The notes beneath the pieces were generated by a model. That model had not been told where the DNA came from and did not search any database. It worked only from the letters and a program-made list of their open reading frames with translations. DNA of 64,000 nucleotides from Rhizodiscina lignyota (Eukaryota > Ascomycota > Dothideomycetes > Aulographales > Rhizodiscinaceae): positions 1,550,001 through 1,614,000 of the forward strand of contig ML978129.1 of assembly GCA_010015805.1 (NCBI GenBank), written 5' to 3'. This document shows, one piece after another, positions 56,084-64,000 of the stretch; the stretch's first letter is position 1; every line of letters begins with the position of its first letter. Made by a program: the position numbers and the translations under genes.

Positions 56084-58657
56084 TTATGGCTTTGGCTTAG
56101 GTGGCTCAACCTTCTTGGGCCCGCCATATTTGTCTTTCCATATCCTGTGTGTGAGATTCGCGTTAGCCATGTGAACACAACGTGACCCACGCGATCGACG
56201 GAAACAACCAGGAAACTAAAAAAGACAACAGAAGCAAGAGAGAGAGAAAAAAATTCAGATCGTTAAGCCAATAGGCACGCGCGGGTCGTGAAAGCCGTGC
56301 ACTCCCTCGTGACGGCCGGCATGATCCTCATCCACTGGGGGAGATAACGGTCCGTTCCGAGCGAAGTACAGCTGTACAGCTGTACGTCGTTGGCTGCGCA
56401 GGGCAGGCACAGAAAAGCAATATCGGCCGTACGTAGTAGAGGTCAGCTGCGAACCCTCGTGGATGTGCGTCGTCGACTCGACGCGTGAGAGGTGCTGGAG
56501 TGCGGAAAATCCCAGACCAAGCCACACGTAGATTGCCACGTCACCCCAGCCACTTGAGCCTTGCGAACTGGTTCAGCCCACGAGACCGGGACAGCGGCGC
56601 CAGCCATACGGTTGGAGGGGAGGGGGTTAGGTGAGAAGATGGTGTGGTGAGGATGATGGTGGGGGGCTGAAAATGACTGAAAACAGGTGGTGAACTCTTG
56701 GGTGGGAGAGTCAAGGAGTTGCAGAAATAGGAATAGAACGGTTAGAAAAAATGCATGACGGTACAGTAGTACGCAGTGATGAATGGAACGGCCCGCTAAG
56801 CGATGGAATGGTGCGTTGTAAAAGGTGCATTGCTGGCCAATGATTGAAGCTTGGCACCGAGGTGCTGGATCCGCGATGCGACTGGACGCTTCTTGAGTTG
56901 ATACGAGTGGATAAATTGTAAGACTGGCGGTCGCGCCGAGGAAAGGATCCAGAAAATAGGATAATGGCAACATCGTCGATGTTGGGCCGGAAAATTGGCA
57001 GTGTCCAGATTAACGTCCGCCTCGAAGGCAGGTGTCGATGCAAGTGTGTTCGGGCTCCGCATGCTGAGGCACTGTCTTTTGCACTGTCCTCCTGGAGTGC
57101 AGTGATCGAGCGATGGGGCTGCAGTATGCATGACGAACACATGCGCACGCGTGGAGATACTCAAAAAGAGGCATGCAGCAAAGGAGAAAGTGTGGACTGG
57201 CTTACCATTGATTGCCAATTGTCTTACTCCCTTTTTCTTCCGCAAGCCGCAGGTACTGCGCTGCTTTGAACTGTAAAGATGCATTGCATTAGCTTCGATT
57301 CTGTCTTTGTCTTCGTTCGGAAAGAAAATCGCCTGAGTAATTGATGCCCGACATGTGAGGCTGAAGACTCGCATGCGCGATCGAGATGTCGGCAGGGCGT
57401 CCAAGTTCCCCGATTGTTCTGAAGACATGCGACGCAATGCTCTCCACGGGGTTGTCAAACACTCATGTTTCTGAACAAGGTTTTCGAGTTGCTTCTGCAC
57501 GCAATGCTGTCGTGCCTGTTGACATCTGCTGTCGTGACGTGCAGTGAAACACCCTTGCTTTACACTCGGACAATTTCCCGCATCATCTAGTCGCGTGGAA
57601 AGAGAAATGCTTGACTTGGAGGAAGCCTGATACTCACCTTATCCTTCTTCGTCCCAAATCCTTCCAGATAGCACCACGCGACCTCATTCATGGCGTCAGT
57701 ATCGCCCAGGTTCGCCGCAGTCTCATAGTACTGCTTCGCAGCAACAGGATCTTTCTTCACTCCCCACCCGTTTCGGAAGCAATTCCCAAGTTCAAATATT
57801 GCAAGGACCAATTCGCCTTTGGCTGATCCACCTTTCTTCATACCAGCGGCGAGAGCCAGCGATTCGACCTCTGCGCTGTTCGATGCAGCGTAGGACAGAT
57901 ACGTAATAGCGAGTTGGGGGTTCGGCGTGATTCCCCATCCGTGTCGCAGTGCAAGACCGTAGAGAACCTGGCTGAGTGCGTTATTCGCGCCATTCGGATC
58001 TGCTAACTTGCCAAAGATTGCTGTTGATCGCTCTAGATTCCCCTCCTCATGTAGTCTGATCGCATCTTGTATGTCACCGTCATCTTGAGCCGCTCCGACA
58101 CTGACGCTATCAAGTCCCTCTTCGTTGTCTGAATGATTCGCACTTGCGCTTCCACTACCACGCCTGCTGTTGGGATTGCTCTGTGCCAATATTGTAGCTC
58201 GTTTCTCCCACCGTGCCTCTTTCTCCTCCTTCGTCGCCGCATCGTCTGATGGTGAAGGTGCCTCGACTTGTATATCCGGCAGACTGTCTGGCACATTCGT
58301 GCTGTGCATACTAGCCGAGTGATCCCGCCCTAAATGTAACCGTTCTGAGAGTCTGCGATCATGCTTTGGCCGCTCGTCCCGCTCAAGGTCAAGGGAGGCA
58401 CGGTTCTTGCCTGGCGAGGCATTGGTATGACGGCGGAAGCGTGAGAAGCGCTTCGATGTCGAATCGGCTGGCGGTGATGTGACTGGAGCATCTCCAGGAT
58501 ATACGGGAGGTGTGATGACTTCTTGCGTGTTCGTCGTTGTTCGCATAAAGGTGAACTCGGGGACAGAAGGAGACAATTCCGCCTCTCTTGTGGCCGGCGG
58601 CTGGTTCTGGTCCTCGTGGACCCTGTCCTTCTTCTTCAAAAGATCCTTGAGTGTCAT
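56084..58657 (-). CDS. Sel1-like repeat protein (Nif1/Dsf2-like) with long introns
   Basis: Three exons: 58657-57638, 57270-57206 and 56144-56084; 381 residues. A Ser/Arg/Pro-rich N-terminal half (phospho-regulatory in appearance) precedes Sel1-like helical repeats at about residues 190-360: ALRHGWGITPNPQLAITYLSYAA, CFRNGWGVKKDPVAAKQYYE and CYLEGFGTKKDK|FKAAQYLRLAE, each within a single block. The protein ends IWKDKYGGPKKVEPPKPKP. Introns are 367 and 1061 nt, far longer than the window norm. Exons 2 and 3 (65 and 61 nt) were found from the family's continuing repeat and restore phase exactly. Fungal relatives include the cell-cycle protein Nif1; that assignment is tentative. Confidence 0.78.
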
Positions 58658-59935
58658 GGCTGTATCCCAAGCTCTTTGCAGCCACCTGGATTCGAGTGCG
58701 CGGCTGCCGTCCTTAGGGCGCGTTTGAGCGCGTCAATATCCAAATTATGCTATCCTGCGCGTGTTTTGATATCTTCTGAGGAATCTGGAAGAGAACACAA
58801 AAGACATTTGAAGTGTGTAAAAGCTGCGACGAGTGCGCAAATTACGGTACAGGTGGTGCGAGCCAAGAGTAAGGCTGTTGGCGCTGCGGTTGGTTACTCC
58901 GCCTCAATTTTGGTGATGATGATCATCAATTCCCACAAGTCCCTGCAGCACACCCGAACTGTTCTCTTTTTAGTAACCACGTGGTAAAGAACACTGTCAA
59001 TAAGCATAATTCCAAGAGGTAGTCCGTGATTGATGATGAAAAGCGCTGGTACGCGGTGGGGAAAGTTAAGTCCGCCGACGTCTATGGCATGTCCAAAGTC
59101 GCTCAAGTCAGGGTCGTGAATGGGTTGGCTTCTGTGTTTTGCTTGCAGGCTGGGAGCCAGTTTAACAGCTATTCTCCTTTTTCGACATTTGCGATACACT
59201 GAGGAAGGTGGGTAATAACTTGATGGTAACAGTTATCCATTCCGTGGAACACTACCGATACACTTGGTAGCCCGTACGGGCATAGTAACAATACACATTC
59301 AGGATGGGGGGCTACTTAAACTTTAGAGATAGTACAGGACTTATCAGATCCGAATTCGACTTGAAAGGAAGCGTAAATAAGCATGACTCCAGTTACGGTT
59401 GTATCAATCCAGGCTCTACCCTAGTTCTAGAACACATAGGGTGAAGTGATCCTATATGAGGAGTACAGTGGAGGTATCTGCTACTGTTGGTTCAAGTATA
59501 GATGCAGAGCAGTTCAATTAAACTTTACCCTTCCTCTCGGACAACGTCATTAAGGTGGCAACTATCACGGTGTTTAGCGCGATACGAAGGCAGAAGCTTT
59601 GCCGAGTGTGAAGCAACGAGCCGGCCTTCACTCTGTAACTTCTGTCTGCGAAGTGTACAAAGTGAAACCACTCTCGCTAAGAGACGCAGCTGATGTCGCA
59701 TCTTCTCTTGCTCTACTCGCAGGCACTGTCTAGTTCAATTTGATATAGAGCCTATTCATAGGCCGTGAAATCAGCTTTTTAACTCTTTTATTCTTGCTAT
59801 TCGTACACTCTTTTCATTATTTGAATCATTGTCGCAGTTCCCAGGGGTATCTAATCATGCCTTACAAACGGAGGAAGAGACTCGGTCGGGAAAGGGAAAG
59901 AAAACGCCGCCGAAGTGAAGCCACGCAGTATACAA
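58658..59935. other. Intergenic stretch, 1.3 kb
   Basis: Between the 5' end of the Sel1-repeat gene and the 3' end of the CCCH gene. No gene, known repeat or RNA gene was recognised. Confidence 0.5.
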
Positions 59936-61445
59936 CTACAGCGGAATGTAATCCGCGTTGCCAGCGAGATCCTGGCCGGCACCATCGACACCTTGGATCA
60001 AGATGTCCTCATCTGAGTCGATGTCCTCCGAAATATCTTCTTCGTCGCTAGACGGATCGGAGGTTCTGTCATCATTGCCCTCTGAGACTTGGGCACTTGC
60101 GGCCTTGCGAAGCTGTCCAGCGCGATCGACATGGGGGAGCTGGCAGCTCTTCTTATGGCAGGCACCTTTGTTAGCATAGTCGGGGCATTCTTTGACATGG
60201 CGCTCATCACAAGCGACACCCTTCTCGCAGTAGCCAAGGGTGGCAAACTGGCGACAGACTGGCGCGCCGGGATTGACCTTGACATGAGCATAGCGGCAGT
60301 CGTCATTAGTGCAGTTGCCACGGAGGAAATGGATGCAAGCTGGCACACGGTTGGGGGTGGGGTCATGAGACAAGTCGCAATTGTCACCATGAGGGCACGA
60401 GCCTTTCGCAAGAAAGTCCTTGCAAATGGCTACTTTGTTCGGATCATGAGTGAAGCGGCAGTTCGGGCCATTTAAGCAGGATCCTAATTCATGATGTCAG
60501 AATGCCTTCGGAATGGGAGGGCGCTTGTCCTATGTTTAAGAGGAGGAGGGTCATGGGGGAAATGGAAAAGTTACCGGTAGTCGTGAACACTGGGCAAAGC
60601 TCAGTGGATTTCGCCTTAGGCCTGCTCCAGGTTAGCTCTGGATGCTCTATAACAACCTTTTCCACCCACTTCTTTGTCTCCGCTTTCACAAGCCCAGAGC
60701 GATAGAGATTGCCGTTCTTGCTGCGATAGAATGTGACACCGGCGATGGTGTGGCCTCTTGGGACTAAGCGTATGGAGTTCGGATCGTCTAAACAGTCAGC
60801 GGAGATGTTTAAGGACAACGCAGAGGACGGACCCGATGCTCTGATGAGTTTACTCCCGCCATCTTGAACACGAAAGCGGACACCGTTGATGTTAATCTCT
60901 TGGCGCTGTTCTCGCTGATTGCCCAGATCTCCGGCGGTGTTTGCGAAGTGGTCACCAAGACTTGCCAGCTCTTTAGCATCATCAGCCTTCTTGCGAGCTG
61001 TGCGCGTCTCCTGCATGTCCTTTGTGCGCTGTTGCGTTATCTTATCGTAGACTTCAGTGTTGATCAACTGCAAGTGTCGGTCGTGTTTGGTAACCCAGCT
61101 GGGTTCTGTTTCTCCCAAATTATCTGTTTCACTAGGATCTGTAGCAAGTTCTGGATCGTTACCGGAATCGCCATTCTTCAGAACCAACGTTCTGTTGCGG
61201 AAACTAGGTTGATGATAGTGTCCGCGACCGGCTCGACGAATTCCGTACGGTGTGCCGCGTTGAGGCGCCCAGTTGCCATGGTATCCGTAAGAAGGCTGCT
61301 GCCCAGACTCTCGACGTTTGTCTTGGTTTATGCGACCTGGTGTGACGCGTCAGTTGGATGTGCTCGACTTTCCGCGAGCGGCGACCCGAAAATACTCACC
61401 GGCGAGAGAGGCGATTCGCCGTTTTAAGTCCTCGTCTTCGGACAT
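59936..61445 (-). CDS. Five-finger CCCH zinc finger protein (ZC3H3-like)
   Basis: Three exons: 61445-61400, 61336-60575 and 60483-59936; 451 residues. The start MSEDEDLKRRIASLAG is a small first exon. A basic, Gly/Arg/Tyr-rich region and a coiled segment precede five CCCH fingers at about residues 263-385: CPVFTTTGSC...CRFTH, CKDFLAKGSC...CDLSH, CIHFLRGNC...CRYAH, CRQFATLGYC...CDERH and CPDYANKGAC...CQLPH. The first finger is split by intron 2. The tail is acidic (SSDEEDISEDIDSDED). Such proteins bind RNA and function in mRNA 3' processing or export; the precise role here is inferred from family only. Confidence 0.9.
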
Positions 61446-61933
61446 GACTTGACGTTAGGGGAAGTTCGCTACTTGGAAGCGTAGATTAACGGTTTCAAAA
61501 ACGGTCGGAGAGGGCTGGCGCGCGACCGTTGTGCGATTGTTTCGGTGATGTTGTGGAAAGATCGAGAAACAAAGAAGGTGAAGCTCATATCGATGGCGAT
61601 GGCCTGAGAGCCGGAGATCAGCCGAGCGCTCCCAGGGTCTCCCCGGCTTCAACCTTTACCCAATACGGAAGATAGCATTTACATAAGCCATTCATTGGGC
61701 TTTTACTCCCTAGATAATTACATGTGGAGCAGTTTCAGGACAGATGAGAGCATGCCTACGTGTATTACAATGTTCTAGTTATAGTCTCACTCGGTATGGG
61801 TGTGGCCATGCAACTTAGGGGTTACTATGCAACAAAAGGCATTAAGTATGTACCATTCGCTCAGTACTGTGCTTGCTTGGATTCAGCTTCTCTTATATCT
61901 TGGACACAATTCTATGTAAGCGATATCAGAGAC
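61446..61933. other. Intergenic region between NOC4 and the CCCH gene
   Basis: About 490 bp holding the CCCH gene promoter and the NOC4 3' UTR. A plus-strand open frame reaching into the NOC4 last exon (61760-62050) is an antisense shadow. Confidence 0.5.
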
Positions 61934-63647
61934 TCAAGCCAAGCCCATAGCCTTATCCAACAATATCCCAAAGTTGTTCGGCGCATCCGCATCATCTACG
62001 AGGAATATCCTCTTTGGTATCTGCCATTCCACAACCGGGGCCTTTTTTAATTCCTTCCCAAGCTCTGCCTCGATCAACTGTACTTGATTAGAGTCTCTGA
62101 AACTGCACAATGAGGAGTTGGCTTACACTGTTGTACGAATGGTCTAAGAAATCCTCCAGATTGTAGGACTGCTTCGTAAATTGCTCTGATATGATCTTTG
62201 CTAATGTTGCAACATTTGGGTGATAGTGAGATTGCAAGGTTACAATCTCCCAAAGACTGCTTTCAATAGCGTTGGTCATCATAGGGTCTGGTTCGTTCAT
62301 GTCGAATGGATCGTCCATCCCTTCCGCTTCGAGGCTCTCTTTGTCATCAGGATCGTGCGTCTCTCTATGTACCATATATGTGCATTGGGGGTGTTTCTTG
62401 AACATGTTGTAAATCCATGGGACCACCATAACGATGCCAGCAGGCGGCGCTTGAAGTGACAGACGTGAGAGCCTTTTGATGAAGCTTGCAACCAACTGCG
62501 CGGGCAAGTGAGAGGATTCCATAAAGGTATCGAGAAGTCGGAAGAATCGCGACCTATGTTTCGAATGCAGTATTCCGCCGTCCAACAGCGAGTAAAGTTT
62601 GGCGTAAAAAGCGGGATAGTCGAGATTTCGCTCTTGAATCATGGTGAAGAGACCTGACAGCGCGAGCAGTGAAGTTGCACCACCTTCGTCGAATGAGCTT
62701 GTGAGAAAGTCCATGAGCAAGTCGACTTTTATGAACCACGGAACCACTCTCTGTGTCATGGACAAGAGGATTTCCTTTCGTTGTTCCTTTGTCAGATCCG
62801 CCTGAAGAACAGCAAGCCATGCTTTTTGCGCCTCATTTTTATGGGCGATCAATGAGTAAACACCGTGCTTCGGGTTCTCTGGTGCCTGTCCGTGGAATTT
62901 GGATAATACAGCACCACTTTCAGTAGGTGGCTCGAGTGCTAGAAGGAGAGCCAATGGATTTGATAGCGCGTGCTCCGTGGCGTCTTCTGCAATGGCAAGA
63001 TTGTTAATGACGGTTGTTATGGCACCAAATGTCCAGTAGCGGATGTCGTCGTACTCTACAAGGTATGACCGAGTAAAGCAATCCAGTGCAGGATTAGGGG
63101 ATGTTGAACTCTCAAGCATCTGTCGCATTGCATTGGCGAAAGTTCCCAATTTCCACACTTGATCTCCCTGATTGCTAAGATGAGCCGATTCTTCCTTTGT
63201 AAGTCGCATAAGAAGCTCGACAGCAATTTCGTGTCTCTGGGGCTCCCGGTGTGAAAGGAGATTCAGAAGTGTCTCGGTGTATTCCGCGTATTGGCTTCTG
63301 AGCCATTTGATAATAACGAGCTCAGACTCCGCAGTCGTTCGACTCTTTGTCATACTTCCACCCGCCATCAACAGGCTAAACACGCGACATAGCGCCACAG
63401 AAGCTGAGATTGAGGTATCGGAATCGCCGTCGACTTTGGCAATCGAAACTAGCTCGGCAATGTTGTTATAGTTCCGACGTGATTCAAGTATTCCAGCTTC
63501 GAGCCGCTTGATTTCATTTTCGACATCTTTTCTCTTGGTGGACCTCTTAGATGACGACGCCTCGATGTCGTCCTCCGCTGTGACGCGTTTCGGATCGGTT
63601 CGTTTTCTCTTCTTCCCTCCGGTTCCTTGGACCTCGAGGAAGGGCAT
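61934..63647 (-). CDS. NOC4: Ribosome biogenesis protein Noc4
   Basis: Nucleolar factor that with Nop14 supports 40S subunit maturation. Two exons, 63647-62127 and 62077-61934, with a 49-nt intron; 554 residues. The start MPFLEVQGTGGKKRKR is basic and nucleolar in type. The CBF/Mak21 domain (about residues 330-480) shows LDYPAFYAKLYSLL, SRFFRLLDTFMESSHLP, ASFIKRLSRLSLQAPP and DPFDMNEPDP with SSLWEIVTLQSHYHPNV. The second exon (LIEAELGKELKKAP; VVEWQIPKRIFL) completes the conserved C-terminus that the unspliced frame lacks. Divergent from the gene at the right edge. Confidence 0.95.
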
Positions 63648-63921
63648 AGTGGCCCAAGTTTTTCTAGTGGCGCTTAAAGTTTGTGACACCGTATGGCATA
63701 CACAAAGTGGCAATCTCCGATCTGTAAAGGAAGGTAATAGACGATTTTCGACGGGTTATGCATTGTATGGCATGCGATATCAGAAAGTTTCGACAGATGT
63801 TCAAATTTTCTGAATCGGGGCTAGCGCATTTTCCCGCCAAGCCCGCAGGTCTTCGATCCCGACAGCAGCACAAACTCGGAGCAACAGCACAGCTCTGATC
63901 TCCCCTCCACTATCATCAGCC

Positions 63922-63952
63922 ATGGCTTCACGTCTCGCAAGGAGTGCAGTCG
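63922..63952 (+). CDS. First exon of a gene cut by the window edge
   Basis: ATG at 63922 opens MASRLARSAV followed by a strong GGTATGT donor at 63953. The residues resemble the start of a mitochondrial presequence (Arg/Ser/Ala, no acids). The rest lies beyond the window, so the product cannot be named. It is divergent from NOC4 with about 275 bp between starts. Confidence 0.45.
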
Positions 63953-64000
63953 GTATGTAACCCTCTGCTGCTGTCGCAATCGCCGCCATTGAGCATCTCA

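Noticed and set aside
56443-57500. Minus-strand frames of 145-234 codons within the long Sel1-gene intron
   Set aside because: They overlap one another in different frames, have low-complexity composition and match no family. One spans the genuine 65-nt exon in the wrong frame.
61760-62050. 96-codon plus-strand frame
   Set aside because: It is antisense to the NOC4 last exon and has no ATG at its start.

Overview
The window is nuclear DNA of a filamentous ascomycete (Pezizomycotina; Dothideomycetes is my best guess, from protein flavour only). Nearly all genes carry short GT-AG introns of about 45-60 nt with CTRAC/CTAAC-type branch sites. The gene set is typically fungal (SAGA subunit Spt7, Gaa1, Rbd2, Bud20, CE16 esterase, fungal rhodopsin-type membrane protein). 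Genes are single units on both strands. I rebuilt exon structures by hand and checked the reading phase across every junction.

Layout. 1-2.6 kb: gene-free, with a degenerate tandem array of about 170 bp units. 2.6-9.6 kb: SPT7 (-), a VanZ-like membrane protein (+), the chaperonin subunit CCT7 (+). 10.3-13 kb: secreted GH92 alpha-mannosidase (+). 13.2-17.4 kb: two related inverted-repeat elements in opposite orientation bracket a rhodopsin-type seven-helix protein (+) and a metallophosphoesterase (-). 17.9-22.6 kb: metallo-beta-lactamase-fold hydrolase (+), phosphatidylserine synthase (-), a repeat block, an aminoglycoside-phosphotransferase-fold kinase (+). 22.9-23.9 kb: a third, truncated copy of the element abutting a broken PAN/Apple-domain gene, then a 16-bp minisatellite. 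24.2-35.5 kb: a dense housekeeping block with BUD20 (-), aconitase (+), RBD2 (-), GAA1 (+), RPN9 (-) and the NDUFA9-type complex I subunit (+), with two close divergent promoters. 36.3-42.7 kb: O-methyltransferase (+), small secreted protein (-), LETM1-like mitochondrial protein (-), CE16 GDSL esterase (-). 44.3-48.7 kb: mitochondrial IF2 with an N-terminal zinc knuckle (-), F-box/2EXR-like protein (+). 48.7-52.7 kb: gene-poor, with one weak two-exon candidate. 52.7-63.9 kb: a bZIP factor with a hydrophobic segment after the zipper (+), a Sel1-repeat protein with unusually long introns (-), a five-finger CCCH protein (-), NOC4 (-), and the first exon of a gene that runs off the right edge (+).

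No operon-like system, CRISPR array, rRNA, convincing tRNA or retrovirus-like element was seen. The strongest unusual signal is a 52-nt intron in CCT7 that begins with AT and ends with AC, yet has a U2-type donor context (ATAAGT) and branch site. Next come the PAN-domain gene fused to a truncated inverted-repeat element, the permuted arrangement of that element's flanks, and the membrane-anchor-like segment in the bZIP factor.
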